From assembly GCF_001417735.1 (NCBI RefSeq), contig NZ_BBUZ01000045.1, positions 1 to 64,000 of the forward strand: a stretch of DNA of 64,000 nt, in the 5' to 3' direction. The DNA is from Streptomyces sp. NBRC 110028. Lineage in GTDB: Bacteria > Actinomycetota > Actinomycetes > Streptomycetales > Streptomycetaceae. A model generated the notes under the pieces. It was not told the DNA's origin. It searched no databases and worked only from the letters and a program-made list of their open reading frames with translations. This document shows, one piece after another, positions 24,461-31,876 of this stretch (positions within the stretch are counted from its first letter, which is position 1; each line of letters starts with the position of its first letter). A program made the position numbers and the translations under genes.

Positions 24461-25197
24461 TGGCCTCCGGACCGGCCCCGGACACCGGCGGCGCCCCGCT
24501 GCTGATCGCCTGCGCGCTCGGCATCGAGCGGTTCGCGCTGCGAGGGGCCGGTCTCGGCGCCGCCGCCGGGCCGGTGACAGTGCTGCGCACCGGCATGGGA
24601 CCGCAGGCGGCCGAGCGGGCGGTGCGCCGCGCGCTGGCCGAGGGGCGGGACCGGGCCCGGCCGGTCCCCACCGCCGTCGTCGCCACCGGTTTCTGCGCCG
24701 GTCTCGCTCCGGGGATGCACCCGGGGGACCTGGTGGTGGCCGACGAGACCCGCGACCCGGCCGGCCGCACCCCGTGCCACGGCAGCGGCCTGCTCGCCGA
24801 GGCGCTGGCCCGCCATGCCCGGCGGGCCGGCGGGGGCGCCGGGCGCACCGTGCACATCGGGCCCGTCGTCGGCTCCAACCATGTGGTGCGGGGTGCGGAG
24901 CGGGCCGGTCTGCACGCCACCGGCGCCATCGCGGTGGACATGGAGTCCGCCGCCACCCTGCGCAGCGCGGTGCGCGGTGGCGCACGCCCGGTTGCGGCCG
25001 TCCGGGTGATCGTGGACGCTCCTGAACATGAGCTGGTCCGCATCGGGACACTGCGCGGTGGAATATCGGCTTTCCGGGTACTACGAACTGTTCTTCCCGC
25101 TTTTTTCGATTGGCACCGTTCCTCTTTGCTCCCAGGAGGTGAGCTAGATGGCCATGCCGCTCCGCCAGACCATCCGGGTCGCGACGTATCTCTTTGA
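24460..25197 (+). CDS. hpnG: Adenosylhopane nucleosidase/phosphorylase HpnG
   Basis: A 245-residue nucleoside phosphorylase-fold protein. It shows VLRTGMGPQAAERAVRRAL, VVATGFCAGLAPGMHPGDLVVADE and the substrate region GAIAVDMESAATLRS. HpnG removes adenine from adenosylhopane to give ribosylhopane or phosphoribosylhopane. The ATG overlaps the shc TGA by one base, with GTG just before it as alternative. Its last 50 bases overlap the hpnH start; the final residues after GGELDGHAAPP are poorly conserved-looking. Confidence 0.9.
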   Translation: MASGPAPDTGGAPLLIACALGIERFALRGAGLGAAAGPVTVLRTGMGPQAAERAVRRALAEGRDRARPVPTAVVATGFCAGLAPGMHPGDLVVADETRDPAGRTPCHGSGLLAEALARHARRAGGGAGRTVHIGPVVGSNHVVRGAERAGLHATGAIAVDMESAATLRSAVRGGARPVAAVRVIVDAPEHELVRIGTLRGGISAFRVLRTVLPAFFDWHRSSLLPGGELDGHAAPPDHPGRDVSL

Positions 25198-26164
25198 CCA
25201 GAAGGTGCTCAAGCGCCGGGACAAGTTCCCGCTGATCGTGGAATTGGAGCCGCTGTTCGCCTGCAACCTCAAGTGCGAGGGCTGCGGCAAGATCCAGCAT
25301 CCGGCGGGGGTGCTCAAGCAGCGCATGCCGGTGGCGCAGGCGGTCGGCGCGGTGCTGGAGTCGGGCGCCCCGATGGTCTCCATCGCCGGCGGTGAGCCCC
25401 TGATGCATCCGCAGATCGACGAGATCGTCCGGCAGCTGGTGCAACGGAAGAAGTACGTCTTCCTGTGCACCAACGCGATGCTGCTGCGGAAGAAGATGGA
25501 CAACTTCACCCCCTCCCCGTACTTCGCGTTCGCCGTGCACATCGACGGGCTGCGCGAGCGGCATGACGCGTCGGTGGCGAAGGAGGGGGTGTTCGACGAG
25601 GCGGTGGCGGCGATCAGAGAGGCCAAGCGGCGCGGCTTCCGGGTCACCACCAATTCCACCTTCTTCAATACCGACACCCCGCAGACCATCGTCGAGGTGC
25701 TCGACTTCCTCAATGACGACCTCAAAGTGGACGAGATGATGATCTCGCCCGCCTACGCGTACGAGAAGGCGCCCGACCAGGAGCACTTCCTGGGGGTCGA
25801 GCAGACCCGCGAGCTGTTCCGGAAGGCGTTCGCGGGCGGCAACCGCAGGCGCTGGCGGCTCAACCACAGCCCGCTCTTCCTGGACTTCCTGGAGGGCAGG
25901 ACCGACTTCCCGTGCACCGCCTGGGGCATCCCCAACTACTCGCTCTTCGGCTGGCAGCGGCCCTGCTACCTGATGAGCGACGGCTACGTGCCCACCTACC
26001 GCCAGCTGATCGAGGAGACCGACTGGGACAAGTACGGCCGGGGCAAGGACCCGCGCTGCGACAACTGCATGGCCCACTGCGGCTACGAGCCCACCGCCGT
26101 CCTGGCCACCATGGGCTCGCTCAAGGAGTCGCTGCGCGCGGCCCGCGAGAGCGCCGTGGGCTGA
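25148..26164 (+). CDS. hpnH: Adenosylhopene synthase HpnH (radical SAM)
   Basis: A 338-residue radical SAM enzyme that joins adenosine to diploptene. The [4Fe-4S] motif is C39-x3-C43-x2-C46 in LFACNLKCEGCGKIQHPAG. SIAGGEPLMH is the SAM-binding GGE region. A C-terminal cysteine group (RCDNCMAHCGYEP) fits the HpnH family. A near-ideal ribosome binding site, AGGAGGTGAG, precedes the ATG. It commits hopanoids to the extended C35 series. Confidence 0.96.
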   Translation: MAMPLRQTIRVATYLFDQKVLKRRDKFPLIVELEPLFACNLKCEGCGKIQHPAGVLKQRMPVAQAVGAVLESGAPMVSIAGGEPLMHPQIDEIVRQLVQRKKYVFLCTNAMLLRKKMDNFTPSPYFAFAVHIDGLRERHDASVAKEGVFDEAVAAIREAKRRGFRVTTNSTFFNTDTPQTIVEVLDFLNDDLKVDEMMISPAYAYEKAPDQEHFLGVEQTRELFRKAFAGGNRRRWRLNHSPLFLDFLEGRTDFPCTAWGIPNYSLFGWQRPCYLMSDGYVPTYRQLIEETDWDKYGRGKDPRCDNCMAHCGYEPTAVLATMGSLKESLRAARESAVG

Positions 26165-26186
26165 CACCCGAGGAGGGGAACCGAGC

Positions 26187-28097
26187 ATGCCGCTGCTGGA
26201 GAACATCCGGGGCCCGCACGACCTCAAAGCACTGACCACGGAGGAGCTTGCCGCACTCGCCCAGGAGATCAGGGACTTCCTGATCGAAGCCGTCGCCAGG
26301 ACCGGTGGGCATCTGGGCCCCAACCTGGGCGTCGTCGAGCTGTCCATAGCCCTGCACCGCGTCTTCGACTCGCCGGTGGACCGCATCCTGTGGGACACCG
26401 GCCACCAGTCCTACGTCCACAAACTCCTCACCGGCCGCCAGGACTTCTCCAAGCTGCGCGGCAAGGGCGGGCTCTCCGGGTATCCGTCGCGCGCCGAGTC
26501 AAGCCACGACGTCATCGAGAACAGCCACGCCTCCACCGTGCTGGGCTGGGCCGACGGCCTCGCCAAGGCGGGCGAGATCCGCGGCCGCACCGACCATGTG
26601 GTCGCGGTCATCGGCGACGGCGCGCTCACCGGCGGCATGGCCTGGGAGGCGCTCAACAACATCGCCGCCGCCCGCGACCGCCCGCTGATCATCGTCGTCA
26701 ACGACAACGAACGCTCCTACGCCCCCACCATCGGCGGCCTCGCCGGCCATCTCGCCACCCTCCGCACCACCGACGGCTACGAACGCTTCCTCGCCTGGGG
26801 CAAGGACGTCCTCCAGCGCACCCCCGTCGTCGGACAGCCGCTGTACGGATCGCTGCACGGCGCGAAGAAGGGGTTCAAGGACGCCTTCGCGCCGCAGGGC
26901 ATGTTCGAGGACCTGGGGCTGAAGTACGTGGGGCCGATCGACGGGCACGACACGGAGGCCGTCGAGGCGGCGCTGCGCCGCGCCAAGCGGTTCCACGGCC
27001 CCGTCCTGGTGCACTGCATCACCGAGAAGGGCCACGGCTACCGGCCCGCCCTGGAGGACGAGGCCGACCGGTTCCACACCGTCGCCGCGATGGACCCGCT
27101 CACCTGCGCCCCCCTCATCCCCTCCCGGGGCCGGTCGTGGACGTCGGTGTTCGGCGAGGAGATGGTGCGGATCGGGGCCGAGCGCCCCGACGTGGTGGCC
27201 CTCACCGCCGCGATGCTCGACCCCGTCGGCCTCGCGGACTTCGCCGAGGCGTACCCGGACCGGGTATGGGACGTCGGCATCGCCGAGCAGCACGCGGCGG
27301 TCTCCGCGGCCGGGCTCGCCACCGGCGGGCTGCATCCGGTCATCGCCGTCTACGCCACTTTTCTGAACCGCGCCGTCGACCAGCTGCTGATGGACATCGC
27401 CATGCACAAGTGCGGGGTGACGTTCGTCCTGGACCGGGCCGGCGTCACCGGCACCGACGGGCCCAGCCACAACGGCATGTGGGACATGTCCGTCCTCCAG
27501 GTGGTGCCGGGCCTGCGGATCGCCGCCCCGCGCGACGCGGACCAGTTGCGCGCCCAGCTGAGGGAGGCGATCGACGTGGACGACGCGCCGACCGTCGTCC
27601 GCTTCCCCAAAGAGTCGGTGGGGCCGCCCATTCCGGCCCTCGACCGCGTCGGCGGGATGGACGTGCTGCGCCGCGGCGACGACGTACTGCTGGTGGTGGC
27701 CGGGGTCATGGCGCCGGTGGGCCTGCGCGCCGCCGAGCTGCTGGCCGAGCGCGGCATCGGCTGCACCGTGGTCGATCCGCGCTGGGTCAAGCCCGTCGAC
27801 CCCGAGCTGCCCGCGCTCGCGGCCCGCCACCGCGCGGTGGCCGTCGTCGAGGACAACGTGCGCAGCGCCGGGGTGGGCGCGGCCATCGGCCAGGCGCTGC
27901 GGGACGCCGGCGTCGACCTGCCGCTGCGGACCTTCGGCATCCCCGAGGCGTTCCTGCCGCACGCCAAGCGCGGCGAAGTGCTCGCCGACATCGGACTCAC
28001 CCCCGCCGAGATCGCGGGCCGGATCGGCGCGGCCCTGGCCCGTATCGATGGGCGCGCCGCCGCCGGGGAGGCCGCCGCCAAGGAGAGGGACGCATGA
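26187..28097 (+). CDS. dxs: 1-deoxy-D-xylulose-5-phosphate synthase
   Basis: A 636-residue thiamine-diphosphate enzyme that makes DXP from pyruvate and glyceraldehyde-3-phosphate, the first step of the MEP isoprenoid pathway. The TPP motif GDGALTGGMAWEALNN is at 143-158. The transketolase pyrimidine domain has DVGIAEQHAAVSAAGLA and the C-terminal domain follows. AGGAGGGGAA precedes the ATG 22 bases after hpnH. A dedicated DXS copy inside the cluster would raise precursor supply. In S. coelicolor an ispG gene sits between hpnH and dxs; here there is none. Confidence 0.96.
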   Translation: MPLLENIRGPHDLKALTTEELAALAQEIRDFLIEAVARTGGHLGPNLGVVELSIALHRVFDSPVDRILWDTGHQSYVHKLLTGRQDFSKLRGKGGLSGYPSRAESSHDVIENSHASTVLGWADGLAKAGEIRGRTDHVVAVIGDGALTGGMAWEALNNIAAARDRPLIIVVNDNERSYAPTIGGLAGHLATLRTTDGYERFLAWGKDVLQRTPVVGQPLYGSLHGAKKGFKDAFAPQGMFEDLGLKYVGPIDGHDTEAVEAALRRAKRFHGPVLVHCITEKGHGYRPALEDEADRFHTVAAMDPLTCAPLIPSRGRSWTSVFGEEMVRIGAERPDVVALTAAMLDPVGLADFAEAYPDRVWDVGIAEQHAAVSAAGLATGGLHPVIAVYATFLNRAVDQLLMDIAMHKCGVTFVLDRAGVTGTDGPSHNGMWDMSVLQVVPGLRIAAPRDADQLRAQLREAIDVDDAPTVVRFPKESVGPPIPALDRVGGMDVLRRGDDVLLVVAGVMAPVGLRAAELLAERGIGCTVVDPRWVKPVDPELPALAARHRAVAVVEDNVRSAGVGAAIGQALRDAGVDLPLRTFGIPEAFLPHAKRGEVLADIGLTPAEIAGRIGAALARIDGRAAAGEAAAKERDA

Positions 28098-29494
28098 CAG
28101 CAGCCGAGCAGCGCTCGGGTTTCGACCTGGGCAAGCTCCTGGCCGGGCGCGGGTCCGAGCGCTATGACCTGCACACCCGGTACCTCAACCACCAACTGCC
28201 GCGGATGCTGCACACCATCGGCTTCGACAAGGTCTACGAGCGGGCCGAGGGCGCGTACTTCTGGGACGACGAGGGCCAGGACTACCTGGACATGCTCGCC
28301 GGTTTCGGGGTGATGGGCCTGGGCCGCCACCATCCGGTCGTCCGCAAGGCGCTGCACGACGTCCTGGACGCCTCGCTGGCCGATCTGACCCGCTTCGACT
28401 GCCAGCCGCTGCCCGGGCTGCTCGCCGAGCGGCTGCTCGGCCACGCCCCGCACCTGGACCGGGTGTTCTTCGGCAACAGCGGTACGGAGGCCGTCGAGAC
28501 CGCCCTCAAGTTCGCCCGCTGCGCGACCCGTAAGCCGCGTGTCCTGTATTGCACGCACGCCTTCCACGGGCTCACCACCGGCTCGCTGTCGGTCAACGGC
28601 GAGACGGGCTTCCGCGACGGCTTCGCGCCGCTGCTGCCCGACACCGCGATCCCGATGGGCGATCTGGGCGCGCTGGAGCGGGAGCTGAAGCGCGGGGACG
28701 TCGCCGGGTTCGTCGTGGAGCCGATCCAGGGCAAGGGGGTGCACGAGGCGCCCCCGGGCTTCCTGCGCGCCGCGCAGGAGCTGCTGCACCGCCACAAGGC
28801 GCTGCTCATCGCCGACGAGGTGCAGACGGGGCTCGGCCGCACCGGGGACTTCTTCGCCTACAGCCACGAGGACGGCGTCGAACCGGACCTGGTGTGCGTG
28901 GCCAAGGCGCTGTCCGGCGGCTACGTGCCGGTGGGCGCGACCCTCGGCAAGGACTGGATCTTCAAGCGGGTCTACTCCTCCATGGACCGGGTGCTGGTGC
29001 ACTCGGCCAGCTTCGGGGCCAACGCCCAGGCCATGGCGGCGGGGCTCGCCGTCCTCGCCGTCATGGAGGACGAGCAGATCGTCGCGAACGCCCGCCGCAC
29101 CGGCGAGCTGCTGCGCGACCGGCTCACCGCGCTCATCGACCGCTATGAGCTGCTGCACGACGTCCGAGGCCGCGGGCTGATGATCGGCATCGAGTTCGGC
29201 AAGCCGGTCTCGCTGGGGCTGCGCGGCCGCTGGTCGATGCTGCAGGCCGCGCGCAAGGGGCTGTTCGCGCAGATGGTCGTGGCGCCGCTGCTCCAGCGCC
29301 ATCGCATCCTCACCCAGGTCTCCGGCGACCATCTGGAGGTGATTAAGCTGATTCCACCGTTGATCATCGGCGAGCGGGAAGTGGACCGCTTCGTCGAGGC
29401 GTTCACAGCGGTCATGGATGACGCACACGGGGGCGGCGGCCTGATGTGGGAGTTCGGCCGGACCCTCGTCAAGCAGGCGGTGGCCCACCGCTGA
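28094..29494 (+). CDS. hpnO: PLP aminotransferase of hopanoid side chain (HpnO-like)
   Basis: A 466-residue class III aminotransferase. PLP features are FFGNSGTEAVETALKFAR (phosphate binding), ADEVQTGLGRTG (Asp241) and the Schiff-base Lys271 in VAKALSGGYVPVG. As the last cluster gene it should convert ribosyl/formyl-hopane intermediates to aminobacteriohopanetriol. ATG overlaps the dxs stop codon (ATGA). The C-terminal ending GGGLMWEFGRTLVKQ is beyond the core fold. Confidence 0.92.
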   Translation: MTAAEQRSGFDLGKLLAGRGSERYDLHTRYLNHQLPRMLHTIGFDKVYERAEGAYFWDDEGQDYLDMLAGFGVMGLGRHHPVVRKALHDVLDASLADLTRFDCQPLPGLLAERLLGHAPHLDRVFFGNSGTEAVETALKFARCATRKPRVLYCTHAFHGLTTGSLSVNGETGFRDGFAPLLPDTAIPMGDLGALERELKRGDVAGFVVEPIQGKGVHEAPPGFLRAAQELLHRHKALLIADEVQTGLGRTGDFFAYSHEDGVEPDLVCVAKALSGGYVPVGATLGKDWIFKRVYSSMDRVLVHSASFGANAQAMAAGLAVLAVMEDEQIVANARRTGELLRDRLTALIDRYELLHDVRGRGLMIGIEFGKPVSLGLRGRWSMLQAARKGLFAQMVVAPLLQRHRILTQVSGDHLEVIKLIPPLIIGEREVDRFVEAFTAVMDDAHGGGGLMWEFGRTLVKQAVAHR

Positions 29495-29512
29495 CCGGAT
29501 GGGGGACCGGCG

Positions 29513-30721
29513 ATGACCGACGCGACCGCCGTGGGGGCCGTCAACGCGCTGACCGGACGATGGGCGCGGGCCGCCGTGAGCGGCGCGGAGTCCACCGTCC
29601 TCACCGGCGCCGGGGCCTGGCCGCTGCTCGCCCTGCTCGCGGGCGCGGCCGGCGGCCCGGCCCGCGGCGAGCTGGAGGACGCGCTCGGCGTCGGCGCGGG
29701 AGGCGCGGCCGGCGCGACGGCGCTCGGCCGCGAGGCCGTCGAGGCGATGGCCGCGATGGACGGCGTCGCGGCGGCCACCGGACTGTGGACCCGCCACGAC
29801 CTGCCGGTGCGGCCCGAGTGGGAGGCGGAGCTGCCGCGGGGCGTCCGCGGTGTGCTCAGCGGCGACACCGAGCGCGACGGCAAGGAGCTGGACGCGTGGG
29901 CCTCCCGGTGCACCGATGGCGCGATCGATCGGATGCCGGTGCCGCTGACGCCCGTCACCCAGCTGGTGCTGGCCGGGGCGCTCACGGTGCGGACGGCCTG
30001 GCAGCAGCCGTTCCAGCCGGGGTTCCTGCGGCCGGGACACGGCCCGTGGCGGGATCGGTCGCTGGCCGGGCTCACCCGGAAGACCGGCGACCTCGACGGG
30101 GTGCTGCGGGTCGTGCCCGACACCCCGGCCGGGCCGCTCACCCTGTCGGGGGTCGCGGGCGGCAACGGCATCGACGTCCACCTGGTCCTCGGCGCCGAGG
30201 ACGTACCGGGCGGCCGGGTCCTGGAGGCCGGGATCGGCGCGGTGGCCGGGGAGTACTCGGGGCGGGGAGGCTCGGCGCTGGCGTGGGGCGAGGCGGGGCC
30301 CGGCGTCACGGTCATGGAGGCCGTCAGCTGGGACGCCACCCCCTCGCTCGTCCTCACCACCCCGCAGTTCACCGTGACCGCACGGCACGATCTGCTGCGG
30401 CACGCGGAGCTGTTCGGGCTGCGCACCGCGCAGGACACCTCCCGCGGCCACTTCCCGGGGATCAGCCCGAGCCCGCTGGCGCTGTCCTCCGGTCAGCAGT
30501 CCATGACCGCGTCGTTCAGCGCCGAGGGCTTCTGGGCGGCGGCCGTGACCGCGTTCGCCATGGCTCCGGGTTCGGCCCCGCCGCAGCGGAAGGCCAGGCT
30601 GGTCAAGGTCGTCTACGACCGCCCGTTCGGCTTCCTGGCCGTGCACCGGGCCACCGGTCTGGTGCTGACAGCCGGCTGGGTCACCGAGCCCGAGGCCGCC
30701 CAGGGCGTGTTTCGAAAGTAG
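29513..30721 (+). CDS. Serpin family protein
   Basis: A 402-residue protein resembling the serpin protease inhibitor fold. The C-terminus KVVYDRPFGFLAVHRATGLVLTAGWV matches the serpin s4B-s5B signature (PFxFxxxxxxxGxxLFxGRV). SAEGFWAAAVTA sits where the hinge of the reactive-centre loop belongs, with MAPGSAPPQRKARLVK as the loop. There is no signal peptide, so it is probably intracellular. It begins 18 bases after hpnO and may be cotranscribed. Its last five residues (GVFRK) and stop codon are encoded by the left end of an inverted-repeat element, so the native C-terminus was probably replaced. Confidence 0.75.
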   Translation: MTDATAVGAVNALTGRWARAAVSGAESTVLTGAGAWPLLALLAGAAGGPARGELEDALGVGAGGAAGATALGREAVEAMAAMDGVAAATGLWTRHDLPVRPEWEAELPRGVRGVLSGDTERDGKELDAWASRCTDGAIDRMPVPLTPVTQLVLAGALTVRTAWQQPFQPGFLRPGHGPWRDRSLAGLTRKTGDLDGVLRVVPDTPAGPLTLSGVAGGNGIDVHLVLGAEDVPGGRVLEAGIGAVAGEYSGRGGSALAWGEAGPGVTVMEAVSWDATPSLVLTTPQFTVTARHDLLRHAELFGLRTAQDTSRGHFPGISPSPLALSSGQQSMTASFSAEGFWAAAVTAFAMAPGSAPPQRKARLVKVVYDRPFGFLAVHRATGLVLTAGWVTEPEAAQGVFRK

Positions 30722-30876
30722 CGCCGGCCGCCCGGAGGGCGGGCCCCGCGGCGTCTGGTGCGTGCGATCGCAAGGCGGAGGGGCGTCCTCGTAGTGGGCT
30801 ACTCGGACGATCCCGACAACGCAGCGAGCGTGCGTGCCAGGCGTCGTGGGGCAGGCGGGACTTTCGAAACACGCCC
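30703..30876. mobile_element. MITE-like element with 17-bp terminal inverted repeats
   Basis: GGGCGTGTTTCGAAAGT (30703-30719) and ACTTTCGAAACACGCCC (30860-30876) are perfect inverted repeats bounding 174 bases with no reading frame for a transposase. The dinucleotide CA flanks both ends (30701-30702 and 30877-30878), as a short target duplication would. I recall similar sequences scattered in Streptomyces genomes, possibly moved by IS transposases. The left end supplies the stop codon of the serpin gene. Confidence 0.75.
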
Positions 30877-30886
30877 CAGGACCGCG

Positions 30887-31705
30887 TCAGGCGGTGAGCA
30901 GCCGGTCCCGCAGCCGCTCGCGCTGCGGGGCGGTCAGCCCCAGCCCCTCGGTGAGATAGCGCTCGGTGCCGCCCCAGGTGTCCTCTATCGTCTCGAACGC
31001 CTCCGCCAGATAGGCGGGGCGCGCGTCGAAGAGCGGACTCAGCAGCGACAGCACCTCCGGGGACATGGGGTCGGACCCGTCCGCCGGATTGCCCTTGCGC
31101 CAGATCTTGTAGCGCCGGTGGGCGGCGGCCGACTCCAGGTAGTCGGCCTCGATCGCGTCCCGCTCGACCCCGAGCGCGAGCAGCGTCACCGCGACCGAGA
31201 GCCCGGCCCGGTCCTTGCCCGCGGAACAGTGCATCAGCACCGGGGAGCTGTCCTCCGCCATGGCGCCCAGCACCCGGCCGTGCTCGACGACGCGGCCGGT
31301 GATGATGGCCCGGTACGCGTTGATCATCCGCCGCTCGGCGCGCCCGTCGTCCAGCAGCTCGCGCAGGGTGTTGAGGTCGCCCTCGCGCACCATGGTCCAG
31401 AACCCGGCGCCGTCGGCCGGGTCGGACAGCGGAAGGTTCACGTTCCGCACGCCGGTCAGCGAGACGTCCGGGCCCTCCAGCTTGATGTCGGCCGCGTTGC
31501 GGAAGTCGAAGACCGTGTGCAGGCCGAGCGAGTCGAGGAAGGCCGCGTCGCTGTCGGTGGCATGGGCGAGGTGGCCGCTGCGGAACAGCACGCCGGGCCG
31601 TACGCGTCGGCCGTCGGCGGTCGGCAGACCGCCGACGTCGCGGAAGTTGCGTACCCCCACCAGCTCGGGTTCGGCCTGCGGGACCTGCGGCGACGGCTGC
31701 GTCAC
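30887..31705 (-). CDS. Tyrosine-protein phosphatase (Y_phosphatase3 family)
   Basis: A 272-residue dual-specificity-like phosphatase. The P-loop HCSAGKDRAG contains nucleophile Cys160 and Arg166. The N-terminal GVRNFRDVGGLPTADGRRVRPGVLFRSG is the family signature. Family members such as MptpB act on phosphotyrosine or phosphoinositides; there is no signal peptide here. It starts at GTG behind GAGGAG and is divergent from the alpha-galactosidase gene. It ends 10 bases from the MITE-like element. Confidence 0.93.
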   Translation of the reverse strand: MTQPSPQVPQAEPELVGVRNFRDVGGLPTADGRRVRPGVLFRSGHLAHATDSDAAFLDSLGLHTVFDFRNAADIKLEGPDVSLTGVRNVNLPLSDPADGAGFWTMVREGDLNTLRELLDDGRAERRMINAYRAIITGRVVEHGRVLGAMAEDSSPVLMHCSAGKDRAGLSVAVTLLALGVERDAIEADYLESAAAHRRYKIWRKGNPADGSDPMSPEVLSLLSPLFDARPAYLAEAFETIEDTWGGTERYLTEGLGLTAPQRERLRDRLLTA

Positions 31706-31770
31706 GGGCGCTCCTCACGATCGGCCGCCGCGCCGCTCGTCGACGAGGCGGGCTCTGCTGACCATACGAC

Positions 31771-31789
31771 ATTGCGTTCCTGCTGCAAT
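31771..31789. promoter_or_regulatory. Small inverted repeat in phosphatase/galactosidase divergent region
   Basis: ATTGC (31771-31775) and GCAAT (31785-31789) form 5-bp arms in the 171-base divergent gap. They could be an operator for the alpha-galactosidase gene. Evidence is weak. Confidence 0.25.
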
Positions 31790-31876
31790 CAGTTCTGCCG
31801 ACCGTGAGCGGGGTCATTGCCGTGCGCCGAACGCTGCCCGATGATGTTGACACCTGTGGGGAATTGGGGATGCGTG

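Noticed and set aside
22565..26398. Open frame of 1277 codons on the minus strand across shc, hpnG, hpnH and dxs
   Set aside because: It is the antisense of recognised genes. High GC at third positions keeps antisense frames open, and the translated sequence is Arg/Gly/Pro-rich without any family resemblance.
29341..29352. TTA codon in hpnO
   Set aside because: The sequence gtg att aag contains tta only across two codons.
27350..30646. Open frame of 1098 codons on the minus strand opposite dxs, hpnO and the serpin gene
   Set aside because: Same cause: low-complexity, no domain, fully opposite to clear genes.
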